Shown: positions 1-10,400 of the stretch, piece after piece
How positions within the stretch are numbered: position 1 is the first letter of the stretch
Layout of the letters: every line of letters begins with the position of its first letter
Assembly (NCBI RefSeq): GCF_025905425.1
Contig: NZ_CP109603.1
Coordinates: 3,426,501-3,490,500 of the forward strand
Direction: 5' to 3'
Origin: Pseudomonas putida
Lineage (GTDB): Bacteria > Pseudomonadota > Gammaproteobacteria > Pseudomonadales > Pseudomonadaceae
Length of the DNA: 64,000 bases
Program-made: the position numbers and the translations under genes
The notes under the pieces: generated by a model
The model's database searches: none
Told to the model about the DNA's origin: nothing
The model's input: the letters and a program-made list of their open reading frames with translations, nothing else

Positions 1-326
1 TCGTCGAACCGATGGCCATGGCGTTTGGTGGTGACGTGCCCATGGACCTGTCGCAACTGCAACAGCAGCAGTTCGACCAGGCCAAGGAGCGCATGGACCG
101 CCTGTTCAACAAATACCCGGACATCAAACGTGGTGATTCTCACCTGACCTACGGCCAGCCACGCCAGGAAATCCACCAACTGGCCAAGGACCAGAAGTGC
201 GACCTGATCGTGGTCGGCAGCCATGGCCGACATGGCCTGGCGTTGCTGCTGGGTTCCACCGCCAACGATGTGCTGCATGGCGCGCCATGCGATGTGCTGG
301 CGGTGCGGCTACTGAAGAAAGAATGA
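1..326 (+). CDS. Universal stress protein (UspA family), 3' part
   Basis: The reading frame is open from the window edge (frame of base 3) to the stop at 326, so the 5' end lies outside. The last ~60 residues contain DLIVVGSHGRHG followed by LLLGSTANDVL, which fits the UspA nucleotide-binding motif G-x2-G-x8/9-G-S/T. The end ...APCDVLAVRLLKKE is the usual final beta strand of the family. Usp proteins are small cytoplasmic proteins induced by starvation and stress, and the glycine motif suggests the ATP-binding subclass. It is followed directly by a REP palindrome pair and faces the convergent uup gene. The exact paralog cannot be told from this fragment. Confidence 0.85.
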   Translation, partial: VEPMAMAFGGDVPMDLSQLQQQQFDQAKERMDRLFNKYPDIKRGDSHLTYGQPRQEIHQLAKDQKCDLIVVGSHGRHGLALLLGSTANDVLHGAPCDVLAVRLLKKE

Positions 327-338
327 TTTAACCCTTAC

Positions 339-435
339 CGGCCTCTTCGCAGGGCAAGCCCGCTCCCACACGATTACCACTGCTCTTGCGAACTGTGGCG
401 ATCCTGTGGGAGCGGGCTTGCCCCGCGAAGAGGCT
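339..435. repeat. Pair of inverted pseudomonad REP palindromes
   Basis: Two copies of the P. putida REP unit, with cores GGGCAAGCCCGCTCCCACA and its reverse complement, lie head to head and are separated by ~35 bases. They sit between the convergent usp and uup genes. The same unit recurs at 4584-4621 and 19871-19970. Such pairs form strong hairpins in read-through RNA and are spread by REP-associated tyrosine transposases in this genus. Confidence 0.85.
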
Positions 436-454
436 GGCTCAGGTCAACCGCTGA

Positions 455-2383
<1,929 letters not shown>

Positions 2384-2604
2384 GTTGGTCTCCATAAATC
2401 GGGCGCGCATTCTACCTGACTTGGGCCCCCACGGCATTAAGTTGACCACCCTACGTGGGCTTTACGACATCTGGTCGAACTTAATGTCTTGATACAAGCA
2501 CTGCGCTTTCATCTGCCGTCGGCAAACGGCTAAGCTAAGGCCATAGCTTCCAACAGTGCTGGCTTCGCCGTCACTTCCCCATGGTTCAACTGCCCGGACG
2601 TATC

Positions 2605-4533
2605 ATGCGCAGCCGCCTGTTACAGATTGCATCCTGCCTGCTGCTTACCGCCGCCACCGCCAGCGCGGCGCAGGCCCTCGACCTCACACAACAGCGCCAG
2701 TACTACGACGAGGCCAAGCGCGCCCTGGCCAAGGGCGACAAAGGCCCTTACCTGCGCTATGCCCAGCAGCTGCGCGACTACCCACTGACGCCCTACCTCA
2801 CCTACGACGAGCTCACCGCACGCCTGAAAAGCGCCAGCAACGAGGAAATCGAAGGGTTCCTGGCCAAACACGGCGACCTGCCCCAAGCCAACTGGATGAA
2901 ACTGCGCTGGTTGCGCTGGCTGGCCGAGCGCGGCGAATGGAACACCTTCGTCAAGTACTACGACCCTAAGCTCAACTTCACCGAGTTGGACTGCCTCAAC
3001 GGCCAGTACCAGCTCAGCCACGGCCTGCGCGCCGAAGGCTATGCCACGGCCGATAAACTGTGGAGCGTCGGCAAGTCGCAACCTGCAGCCTGCGACACGC
3101 TGTTCGGCATGTGGGCCGCCGAGGGTCAACTGACCGAGGCCAAGCGCTGGGACCGCACCAAGCTGGCGGCGCAGGCGCGCAACTACGGTTTGGCCAACAA
3201 CCTGGTCAAGACGCTGAACACCCTCGGCCCGCAGGGCCGCCTGCTGATCGACGTGGCGCAGAAGCCCGAGCTGCTCAACCAGCCATCGCGCTTCACCCCG
3301 GTCAACGAAGCCATGTCCGACGTGGTCAGCCTTGGCCTGCGCCGTCTGGCCCGGCAGGACCCGGAGCGGGCCATGGCGCTGCTCGATGACTACGCCCGCC
3401 GCATGCACTTCTCCCGCGATGAAAAGGTCGCCATCGCCCGCGAGATCGGCCTGACCCTGGCGCGCCGCTACGACCCGCGCGCGCTCGACCTGATGACCCG
3501 CTACGATCCCGAGCTGCGTGACAACACCGTCAGCGAATGGCGCATGCGCCTGTTGCTGCGCCTGGGCCGCTGGGAAGATGCCTACGAGCTGACCAAGCGT
3601 CTGCCCCAGGACCTGGCCAGCAGCAACCGCTGGAAGTACTGGCAGGCGCGCAGCCTTGAGCTGGCCCAGCCGAACAACCCGCAAATTCCGCTGCTCTACA
3701 ACACCGTGGCACGCGAGCGCGATTTCTATGGCTTCCTTGCAGCCGACCGGGCACAGACCCCTTACCAGTTGAACAACAAGCCCCTGGTAATGAGCCAGCA
3801 GTTGGTCAACAAGGTACGCAATACCCCTGGTATCCGCCGCGCCCTGGAGTTCCATGCCCGCGGGCAGATCGTCGAAGGGCGCCGCGAGTGGTACCACGTC
3901 AGCCGCCATTTCACCCGCGACGAGATGGTCGCCCAGGCACGCCTGGCCTACGAACTGCGCTGGTACTTCCCGGCCATCCGGACCATCAGCCAGGCCCAGT
4001 ACTGGGATGACCTGGACATCCGCTTCCCGATGGCCCACCGCGACACCCTGGTGCGCGAGGCCAAGGTGCGTGGCCTGCATTCAAGCTGGGTGTTCGCCAT
4101 TACCCGCCAGGAAAGTGCCTTCATGGAAGATGCGCGGTCCAGCGTGGGTGCCAGCGGCTTGATGCAGCTGATGCCGGCCACCGCCAAGGAAACGGCGCGC
4201 AAGTTCAGTATTCCGCTGGCATCGCCTGCGCAGGTGTTCAACCCGGACAAGAACATCCAGTTGGGTGCAGCGTATCTGAGCCAGGTGCACAGCCAGTTCA
4301 ATGGCAACCGGGTGCTCGCTTCGGCGGCCTACAACGCAGGCCCTGGGCGGGTACGTCAGTGGCTCAAAGGCGCCAAGCACCTGAGCTTCGATGTGTGGGT
4401 TGAGTCGATCCCGTTCGACGAGACACGCCAGTACGTGCAGAACGTGCTGTCGTATTCGGTGATCTACGGGCAGAAGCTCAACTCGCCGCAGCCACTGGTG
4501 GATTGGCACGAGCGGTACTTTGACGATATGTGA
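2605..4533 (+). CDS. slt: Soluble lytic murein transglycosylase (Slt70-like)
   Basis: The protein is 642 aa, the usual Slt70 length. It starts with a Sec signal peptide (MRSRLLQIASCLLLTAATAS...AQA), so it acts in the periplasm. The first ~440 residues are the helical superhelix (U and L domains). The C-terminal third is the goose-lysozyme-like catalytic domain: ITRQESAF with catalytic Glu near residue 503, then GASGLMQLMPATA and AYNAGPGRV, the three classical lytic transglycosylase motifs. It cleaves the MurNAc-GlcNAc bond to form 1,6-anhydro products during wall turnover. An in-frame ATG at 2581 would add 8 residues; 2605 gives the cleaner signal peptide. The promoter region between uup and slt is divergent. 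Confidence 0.92.
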   Translation: MRSRLLQIASCLLLTAATASAAQALDLTQQRQYYDEAKRALAKGDKGPYLRYAQQLRDYPLTPYLTYDELTARLKSASNEEIEGFLAKHGDLPQANWMKLRWLRWLAERGEWNTFVKYYDPKLNFTELDCLNGQYQLSHGLRAEGYATADKLWSVGKSQPAACDTLFGMWAAEGQLTEAKRWDRTKLAAQARNYGLANNLVKTLNTLGPQGRLLIDVAQKPELLNQPSRFTPVNEAMSDVVSLGLRRLARQDPERAMALLDDYARRMHFSRDEKVAIAREIGLTLARRYDPRALDLMTRYDPELRDNTVSEWRMRLLLRLGRWEDAYELTKRLPQDLASSNRWKYWQARSLELAQPNNPQIPLLYNTVARERDFYGFLAADRAQTPYQLNNKPLVMSQQLVNKVRNTPGIRRALEFHARGQIVEGRREWYHVSRHFTRDEMVAQARLAYELRWYFPAIRTISQAQYWDDLDIRFPMAHRDTLVREAKVRGLHSSWVFAITRQESAFMEDARSSVGASGLMQLMPATAKETARKFSIPLASPAQVFNPDKNIQLGAAYLSQVHSQFNGNRVLASAAYNAGPGRVRQWLKGAKHLSFDVWVESIPFDETRQYVQNVLSYSVIYGQKLNSPQPLVDWHERYFDDM

Positions 4534-4583
4534 ACCGCCCTTAATTCAAGAACACATGACGTATTTGATTCAGCAGTCCACCG

Positions 4584-4621
4584 TGTGGGAGGGGCTTGCC
4601 CCGGGCAAGCCCGCTCCCACA
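4584..4621. repeat. REP palindrome, single unit
   Basis: TGTGGGAGGGGCTTGCC and the following GGCAAGCCCGCTCCCACA form a nearly perfect palindrome between the convergent slt and MOSC genes. Here the two REP arms are fused without a spacer. The RNA hairpin could act as a bidirectional terminator. Confidence 0.8.
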
Positions 4622-4658
4622 GGATTGCTATCTCGCTGTGATGTTGTTCTCTGCGCCC

Positions 4659-5459
4659 CTACAACACCTCGACCTGCATCCCCACCTCAAGCACGCCACT
4701 GCCATCCACCGCCAGGTTCTGCCCGAACAACACATCCCCCTCCTTCTCGCGGAAGGTCTTGAGCGTGGTCATGGGCTCGCGGTCCGGGCTGCGTTCGCCG
4801 GTCAGTGGGTCAATCGTGGTGAAAATGCACCGCACGCTGGGCTTGAGCACGCGAAACTCCAAGGTACCGATACGAATCCGCTTCCAGCCGTCCTCGGCGA
4901 ACGGCGCTGCGCCCTGCACCACCAGGTTGGGCCTGAACCGCAGCATCTCCATGGGCCGACCAACGCGCCGATTAAGCTCGTCCAGCGAACCCTGGCCGAT
5001 CAACAGCAGCGGAAAACCATCCGGAAAAGCCGCACGGTCACTGTTGAAGCCATAACCATTGGGCAAATAACGCGCCCGCTGTTCCGGGCAATACACCAGC
5101 CGCACATCCTTGCCGAGCAGCGCCGACAGCCAGGCCGCCGCCACGTCGCCGGCATCGGGCACCCGCAGGGTATCGCGCCAGATCGTCACGCCTCGCAAGT
5201 CATCGTCGGCAAGAGGTACAGGCACCTGCAGTGGCAACTGCCCAGGCGCCTCCAGCAGCAACTGCCCGGCATCGTCGTAGCTCGCCCTGAGCTGGCCGAG
5301 CTGTGGCCAGGCACGTTGGGTGAGGAAGCGGCCATTCTCCGCTTCCACCACCATCCAGCGGCGGTCACCCAGCAACCCCAGCTGGCCGACCGGCGAAACC
5401 TGCAGACTTTGCGCCTGCCCCGACTTCACCGGGTACCGATACAACTCACTCAGAAACAT
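4659..5459 (-). CDS. MOSC domain protein (YcbX-like)
   Basis: This 266-aa protein has an N-terminal MOSC beta-barrel (MFLSELYRYPVKSGQ... LGDRRWMVVE) and a C-terminal MOSC domain with FRPNLVV, FAEDGW and KPSVRCIFTTIDPLTGE. The Cys in PSVRC is the conserved MOSC cysteine thought to carry sulfur or molybdenum cofactor. E. coli YcbX-type proteins deliver or use the molybdenum cofactor to reduce N-hydroxylated bases. This homolog lacks the C-terminal 2Fe-2S ferredoxin domain of YcbX and ends with the MOSC fold, so an electron donor would be separate. It stands alone between a REP element and cheV. The start at 5459 gives the canonical MFLSxLYRYPVKS beginning. Confidence 0.85.
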   Translation of the reverse strand: MFLSELYRYPVKSGQAQSLQVSPVGQLGLLGDRRWMVVEAENGRFLTQRAWPQLGQLRASYDDAGQLLLEAPGQLPLQVPVPLADDDLRGVTIWRDTLRVPDAGDVAAAWLSALLGKDVRLVYCPEQRARYLPNGYGFNSDRAAFPDGFPLLLIGQGSLDELNRRVGRPMEMLRFRPNLVVQGAAPFAEDGWKRIRIGTLEFRVLKPSVRCIFTTIDPLTGERSPDREPMTTLKTFREKEGDVLFGQNLAVDGSGVLEVGMQVEVL

Positions 5460-5514
5460 CCCTGCCGCCTCGCGTCATTCGAAACGCCAAGCTTATACCC
5501 GGCAAGGTCAGGTA

Positions 5515-6450
5515 TCACCCACTCGTGGTATCGAGCAGCAGGCGCTGCTTGACCACCTCGACCAGACGGTCTGGCTGGAACTTGGACAGGAAATTGTCGC
5601 AGCCAACCTTCTTGACCATCGACTCGTTGAAGCTGCCCGACAACGAGGTGTGCAGCACCACGTAAAGCTGACGCAGGCGGGCATCACTGCGGATTTCGGT
5701 GGTCAACCGATAGCCGTCCATCTCTGGCATTTCGGCGTCGGTGAACACCATCAGCAGCTTCTCGCACACATCCTCACCGGCATCGGCCCAGCTCTTGAGC
5801 AGGCGCAACGCTTTCAGGCCATCACTGGCCACGTGCAGTTTCATGCCCAATTGCGACAGGGTGTCCCGCAACTGCGCCAAGGCTACGCTGGAGTCGTCCA
5901 CCAGCAGTACTTCACGCCCTCTGGCACGGGCCAGCACCGGGTCGGCGAGCCTTTCACCGGAGACCTTGGCGTTGTAGGGCACGATCTCGGCCAGGACCTT
6001 CTCCACATCAATCACTTCGACCAGCTTCTCATCGACCTTGGTGATGGCGGTGAGGTAATGCTGGCGCCCGGCACTGGTAGGCGGAGGCATGATCGCTTCC
6101 CAGTTCATGTTGACGATGCGGTCGACGCCACCCACCAGGAAGGCCTGCACCGAACGGTTGTACTCGGTCACGATGATGGTGCTGTCCGGCCCTGGTTGCA
6201 GTGGACGCATGCCGATCGCCTGGGACAGGTCGATCACCGGCAAGGTCTGCCCACGCAGGTTGACCACCCCGCAGACAAACGCATGGCGCTGCGGCATCAG
6301 CGTCAGCTTGGGCAGCTGCAGCACTTCCTGCACCTTGAACACGTTGATCGCGAACAGCTGCCGACCTGCCAGGCGAAACATCAGAATTTCCAGGCGGTTC
6401 TCACCCACCAATTGCGTGCGTTGGTCTACCGTGTCGAGAATGCCAGCCAT
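5515..6450 (-). CDS. cheV: Chemotaxis protein CheV (CheW-receiver fusion)
   Basis: This 311-aa protein has an N-terminal CheW-like scaffold (about 15-150, with FAINVFKVQEVLQLP and GVVNLRGQTLPVIDLS) and a C-terminal receiver domain (about 175-305). The receiver shows the acidic pair LLVDDS, an Asp in LMVFTDAEMPEMDG as phospho-acceptor, and a late Lys in FLSKFQPD. CheV couples receptors to CheA and is thought to act in adaptation or as a phosphate sink. The ATG at 6450 has GGGGC just upstream and was preferred over the longer frame from 6549, because the extra 33 residues show no domain. A sigma-28 type promoter lies upstream (6495-6521). Confidence 0.92.
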   Translation of the reverse strand: MAGILDTVDQRTQLVGENRLEILMFRLAGRQLFAINVFKVQEVLQLPKLTLMPQRHAFVCGVVNLRGQTLPVIDLSQAIGMRPLQPGPDSTIIVTEYNRSVQAFLVGGVDRIVNMNWEAIMPPPTSAGRQHYLTAITKVDEKLVEVIDVEKVLAEIVPYNAKVSGERLADPVLARARGREVLLVDDSSVALAQLRDTLSQLGMKLHVASDGLKALRLLKSWADAGEDVCEKLLMVFTDAEMPEMDGYRLTTEIRSDARLRQLYVVLHTSLSGSFNESMVKKVGCDNFLSKFQPDRLVEVVKQRLLLDTTSG

Positions 6451-6494
6451 TGGAAGCCCCCAGGCTTGAGTCGAAAAGTTGAATTCTTCACCCT

Positions 6495-6521
6495 GTATCG
6501 GCGGATTCACGCGCACCTTGA
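6495..6521 (-). promoter_or_regulatory. Putative FliA (sigma-28) promoter of cheV
   Basis: On the minus strand TCAAGGTG is followed by 11 bases and GCCGATAC. This matches the Pseudomonas flagellar-sigma layout (TCAAG-type -35, GCCGATA -10). It lies 45 bases upstream of the cheV ATG, a fitting place for a motility-class gene. Confidence 0.65.
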
Positions 6522-6799
6522 CCCTTGCTGGAAAATGCCGCCACGGCAATTGATATCACTTTACCATCATGCTTTACTGCGGACGCATCCTCGGGGCTGC
6601 TGCCGGTTTGCACCTTGTTGCACCCTAGTCACCCATCAGGGAAACCCTTAGAGGCAATCGGGTGCAACCTGATGTTCGCGATATCCATTAGCCATTAATG
6701 TGACACCATTCTCATTGCATGAATGGAGTTCAGGCTTTTGTTCGCTATCGTATCGCCGTGTCCACCCCTTGCTCCCGCCCTACGCGCCGGAGCGTACTG

Positions 6800-7300
6800 A
6801 TGGACAGTGCCTTATCGTTCGAAGGTGCCGTGCAGGCGTTTCTGCTGGATGCGCAAGCCTTGCTGACCCAGTCCCAGGAATGCCTGCAGCACCTGGAGCT
6901 GATCGACAACGACGCAGACGCCTGCAATTGCCTGAACACCTCCCTCGACACCCTGGCCCGACGCGCCAGCCGCCTGGACTTGCTTGAGCTTGCCCACTAC
7001 GTCACCGTTTTGCAGCAGCTGCTCGCACCCGCCTGCCAGCAGCAACGCCTGCTGCGTGAAGCCCTGCCAGCGACGGACGCCTGCCTGACCCTGCTGGCCT
7101 GGCAGCTGGAGCTGACAGACCCCCGCACCGGTCAACTGAACCTGGATACCTGCGAGCAGGTGTCGCTGCTCACCGAACTGGCCAGCGCCTTGGAACAACC
7201 CTTACCGCAAACCTGTGCATCGTGCGAAGAGCGTGGCAGCCACTGCACTCACCCACACTTGCCCGCTGCCTCCAATACGCGCCCCCGTGTTTCGCACTAA
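6800..7300 (+). CDS. Hpt/CheA-P1-like protein lacking the phospho-His
   Basis: This is a 166-aa, mostly helical, Leu/Gln-rich protein. Residues 5-80 (FEGAVQAFLLDAQ... LNTSLDTLARRASRLDLLELAHYV) follow the helix pattern of a CheA P1/Hpt domain. At the position where the family has the AHTIKG-type histidine this protein has SLDTLA (Asp50). It therefore cannot be a normal phosphotransfer protein if the alignment is right. The start at 6800 was chosen because GGAG lies upstream; the frame is open back to 6719. It lies divergent from cheV and upstream of a two-component pair. A role as a non-phosphorylated interaction domain is inference. It could also be an unrelated helical protein. Confidence 0.55.
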   Translation: MDSALSFEGAVQAFLLDAQALLTQSQECLQHLELIDNDADACNCLNTSLDTLARRASRLDLLELAHYVTVLQQLLAPACQQQRLLREALPATDACLTLLAWQLELTDPRTGQLNLDTCEQVSLLTELASALEQPLPQTCASCEERGSHCTHPHLPAASNTRPRVSH

Positions 7301-7685
7301 CACACCCAAAGAGCAACTAAGGGCCTTGTTCACGCCCACCCGGGTCGAACTTGGAAGTTTCTGCAAATGTTGCCAGCGATACAGACAGCAGTAACCCGCT
7401 AGTTACTCTGGAAGTGAATGCCAGCCGAATAATGGATGGCATTTTGCTATTTAGCGCAATTGAACGGACGTGCCGAAATACCCCGTAAACCATGAGGTTT
7501 CAAAGCGTTGCCCAGCAGCGACCAATGCCGCGCGAAGTGTTACCATGCCCGCCGGCGAATACCTGCAGTCGGTAAAAAGGCTGATTGAGGACGTGCCCGG
7601 CAAAACATCGAAAGTACTGCGCCAAAGCCTCTGGTAAGACTTGTGCAAGGCCTCCATCAGCAATACTTCAGTGGCTTCTCTATCT
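7301..7685. other. Intergenic stretch upstream of the histidine kinase gene
   Basis: This is 385 bases without a convincing gene. A 30-codon frame (ATG 7545 to TAA 7637) ends 4 bases before a possible TTG start of the kinase, but it has no clear ribosome-binding site. No terminator, repeat or recognised operator was seen. Confidence 0.4.
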
Positions 7686-8582
7686 ATGTTCCCACGCTTG
7701 AAGACTTCTCTGCGCTGCTGCTCCCGCACTGCCCTGCTGCGCTGGACGACGATAGTGTTGTGCGTGGCCTCCGTGGTCGCCAACCTGCTGCTGTACATGG
7801 CCGGCCAACCAATGCCGGCCAGCCTGTTGCTGCTGCAATCGGCGGCGATGCTCGGCGTAGGCCTGCATGTGAGCCTGGGGGCCGGGTCAATCCGCCTGCA
7901 CCCGGCAGAACTGGCCAAGCGCATGCTCAAGGTTCAGGAAAGCGAGCGCCAGCACCTCGGCCGCGAGCTGCATGACGACATCGGGCAACTGCTCACGGCC
8001 GCCAAGCTTCAACTGCAATGGCTGCAACGGCGAGTGCCCAACGAACTTCACAGCCACTGCGACACCCTGCGCGCCACGCTAGACGACGCGCTGAGCAATG
8101 TGCGCGATGTTTCTGCCCTGCTCAACCCGCGGCAACTGGCCAGCCTTGGGCTTGAAGCCAGCCTGCGCGCGCACCTGCTGCGCACGCTGGAAAACACCGA
8201 CGTGCACTGGAGCCTGGCCTGCAATCAGCGGCTCTGGGGCATTGACGAAGCCGTAGCGATGGCCGTGTTTCGCATCACCCAGGAGGCCGTGACCAACATG
8301 CTGCGCCATGCCCAGGCGCGCAACCTGTCGGTACGCCTGCAGCGCAGCCCCGCCGGGCTTGCCTTGACGATCCAGGACGATGGCCGCGGTTTTCTCCCCG
8401 CAAGAGACCCGGCCGAGTCGGGCCAACGCGGCCTGGCCGGCATGCAGGAACGGGTAACCGCCTTGCAAGGCCGCCTGGACATCACCAGCCAGCTTGGCCT
8501 CGGCACGCAGATCGAAGCCCTGTTCCCGTGGCCGCCGCGCACCCAGGAACGCGCCAGGACCTTTACAGCCCATGACTTGTAG
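7686..8582 (+). CDS. Membrane sensor histidine kinase (NarX/LytS-like HisKA_3 type)
   Basis: The protein is about 298 aa. Two hydrophobic segments near the N-terminus (about 15-35 and 42-65) leave almost no periplasmic loop, so the signal may be sensed in the membrane or cytoplasm. The HisKA_3 dimerisation motif ESERQHLGRELHDDIGQLL carries the phospho-His in ELHDDIG. The C-terminal HATPase shows ITQEAVTNMLRHA (N box) and IQDDGRGF and GLAGMQERV (G boxes). It shares its last bases with the next gene, the response regulator (overlap 8572-8582), so the pair is translationally coupled. The ATG at 7686 was taken, but a TTG at 7641 is possible; neither has a good ribosome-binding site. The signal is unknown. 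Confidence 0.85.
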   Translation: MFPRLKTSLRCCSRTALLRWTTIVLCVASVVANLLLYMAGQPMPASLLLLQSAAMLGVGLHVSLGAGSIRLHPAELAKRMLKVQESERQHLGRELHDDIGQLLTAAKLQLQWLQRRVPNELHSHCDTLRATLDDALSNVRDVSALLNPRQLASLGLEASLRAHLLRTLENTDVHWSLACNQRLWGIDEAVAMAVFRITQEAVTNMLRHAQARNLSVRLQRSPAGLALTIQDDGRGFLPARDPAESGQRGLAGMQERVTALQGRLDITSQLGLGTQIEALFPWPPRTQERARTFTAHDL

Positions 8583-9231
8583 ACTGCTGCTGGTGGACGA
8601 CCACTCACTGATCCGTGCCGGGGTGCGGGCGCTGGTCTGCGACATCCCTGGCTACTGCGTGGTCGGGGAGGCCGACGACGGTTGCCTGCTGCTCGAGCAC
8701 GTCCGTAACCTGGCGCCTGACATCGTCCTGCTGGACATTTCCATGCGTTCAACCAGCGGCCTCGATGCCTTGACCCAATTGCGCGCCAGCGGCAGCACCT
8801 GCAAGGTGCTGATCCTGTCGATGCACACCGACCCAGACCTGATCATGCGGGCGCTGGAAAGCGGCGCCCACGGTTACCTGCTCAAGGACACCAGCGCCAC
8901 CGAACTGGAACAGGCCCTGTGCGCCTTGCGCAACGGCGAGCGCTATCTCAGCCCGGCCATCGCCCACACGGTCATCAACCAGGCATTGCTCAATACGCAG
9001 CATCGCACGCAAGCGAGCGGCGAGCGTCATAACCTGACCGCACGCCAACTGGAAATCCTGCGCCTGATCGTGCGGGGCAAATCGACCCGGGAGATCGCCT
9101 GCGGCCTGGGGCTTTCGATCAAGACCGTGGAAACCCACCGCTCGCAGATCATGAAACGCCTGCAGATTCACGATGTGGCAGGCCTGGTGCTGTACGCAGT
9201 GCGCGAAAAGATCATCAGCCTGGACGACTGA
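8572..9231 (+). CDS. NarL/FixJ-family response regulator
   Basis: This 219-aa protein has an N-terminal receiver domain (LLLVDDHSLIRAGVRALV; phospho-acceptor Asp in DIVLLDISM; Lys in YLLKDTSA) and a C-terminal LuxR-type helix-turn-helix (LTARQLEILRLIVRGKSTREIA... SIKTVETHRSQIMKRL). It overlaps the end of the histidine kinase gene by 11 bases and is its partner. Its last 17 bases overlap the convergent lipid kinase gene. Targets cannot be told from the window. Confidence 0.93.
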   Translation: MTCRLLLVDDHSLIRAGVRALVCDIPGYCVVGEADDGCLLLEHVRNLAPDIVLLDISMRSTSGLDALTQLRASGSTCKVLILSMHTDPDLIMRALESGAHGYLLKDTSATELEQALCALRNGERYLSPAIAHTVINQALLNTQHRTQASGERHNLTARQLEILRLIVRGKSTREIACGLGLSIKTVETHRSQIMKRLQIHDVAGLVLYAVREKIISLDD

Positions 9232-10102
9232 GCAACGGAGACCCGCTCGGCAAGTGCAGGCGCAGGGCTGCGGGCCTGGCCTCGAAGCGCAGGCTGTCGG
9301 CCTGCAGTGGCTCGCCATCGAGGTTGATGTCCAGGCCCTGCGAACTCTTGATTTCAACCCAGGGCAGCCTGGCCCGGACGAACAGCCCGTCACCGGCCAA
9401 CAGATCACGCAATGCCCCCACCACCTCCTGCGGCGCCGGCAGTATGGCGATGTCGAGCAGGCCATCGTCCGCCAGCGCATCCGGGCACAGTAGCTGGCCC
9501 CCGCCGGCCTGCCGGCCATTGCCGATACCCAAGGCCAGCAAATCACCTTGCCAGTGAAAACCCGGCCCTTGCAGCTCTACGGATGCTGCCTGCAACTCAC
9601 TGAAACGCGACAGCCCGGTGAACAGATAGGCGGCAGCCCCCAGCACCTTTTTCAGGTCCTCGGAGGTGTTGGCCGTAACCTGGCTGCCGAAGCCGCCGGT
9701 GGCCATGTTGAGGAACAGCTGATCACCAACATGGCCCAGGTCGATAGGCTGCGGCGGCGTGTTCAGCAGTGCCAATGCCGCGTCTGGCTCCAATGGCACG
9801 CCCGCGGCCTTGGCGAAATCGTTGGCGGTGCCCAGGGGCATCAGCGCGAGGCTGGCCTTGGCCGCCGCCAGGCCCATGGCTTCGGCGACATCGCGCAATG
9901 TGCCATCGCCGCCGCCCGCGACAATATGGGTGTAGCCGGCCGCCAGCGCCTCGCTGACCAGGCGTTGGGCGTCCCCGGCCTCCCAGGTTACCCGCACATC
10001 CAGCACCCAGCCGGTCTCGCGCAGCGCCAGCACGGCAGTGCGCAGCGCTTCGTTCATCGCCTGCTTGCCGTGCAGGATCAACATTGCCTTGCGCCCTTGC
10101 AT
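9215..10102 (-). CDS. yegS: Lipid kinase YegS-like (diacylglycerol kinase catalytic domain)
   Basis: The protein is 295 aa. It has the DAG-kinase catalytic motif GGGDGTLRDVAEAM, then LPLGTANDFAKAAG (family pattern PxGTxNDFA), and NMATGGFGSQV further on, as in YegS. It should phosphorylate a lipid such as phosphatidylglycerol or diacylglycerol using ATP at the inner membrane face. The start at 10102 has AAGGAG 7 bases upstream; the longer frame to 10198 has no such site. The gene is convergent with, and overlaps, the response regulator. It is divergent from the glycosyltransferase gene; the region between holds a candidate small RNA. Confidence 0.9.
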   Translation of the reverse strand: MQGRKAMLILHGKQAMNEALRTAVLALRETGWVLDVRVTWEAGDAQRLVSEALAAGYTHIVAGGGDGTLRDVAEAMGLAAAKASLALMPLGTANDFAKAAGVPLEPDAALALLNTPPQPIDLGHVGDQLFLNMATGGFGSQVTANTSEDLKKVLGAAAYLFTGLSRFSELQAASVELQGPGFHWQGDLLALGIGNGRQAGGGQLLCPDALADDGLLDIAILPAPQEVVGALRDLLAGDGLFVRARLPWVEIKSSQGLDINLDGEPLQADSLRFEARPAALRLHLPSGSPLLSRPG

Positions 10103-10274
10103 CGCGCCTCTCCTTGAAAAATGGCTAACCCAGATCTCGACCGCCAACACGCGCCAATCGTTGCATGACCATCGCAATAATGGTGGGATTCCTCCCATTT
10201 ACCACACAGTCGCCAATGCCCGGCTATGCTCAGCAGATGCACCGTTGACAAGTATTTGACCCAGGCGCTGAAAT

Positions 10275-10369
10275 TTAGCCTGCGAGTCAGCATATTGACT
10301 CGAATTACCGATAGCCATGGACGCGCCCCGGCAGCAGTGATCGGCTGACTGCCGATGGGCGCGTCTTTT
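10275..10369 (+). ncRNA. Candidate small RNA or 5' attenuator upstream of the glycosyltransferase
   Basis: The stretch holds a first hairpin (CGAGTCA...TGACTCG, 10283-10302), a single-stranded piece and a strong intrinsic terminator at 10320-10369. A possible promoter precedes it: TTGACA at 10245-10250 and TGAAAT about 18 bases later. The terminator lies within ~35 bases of the next ATG. It therefore either ends a ~90-nt RNA or controls read-through into the glycosyltransferase gene. No protein-coding frame was seen. Confidence 0.4.
10320..10369 (+). terminator. Strong intrinsic terminator
   Basis: GACGCGCCC plus CGGCAG pairs with CTGCCG and, after two unpaired bases, GGGCGCGTC, followed directly by TTTT. 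This is the strongest plus-strand terminator in the first 13 kb, and it lies 31 bases upstream of the glycosyltransferase start. Confidence 0.75.
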
Positions 10370-10400
10370 CATCCGCAATCTGTAGCGAGGATTCCGGGAC

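Noticed and set aside
7545..7637. 30-codon frame just upstream of the histidine kinase
   Set aside because: It has no ribosome-binding site or recognised sequence; kept only as a note in the intergenic entry.
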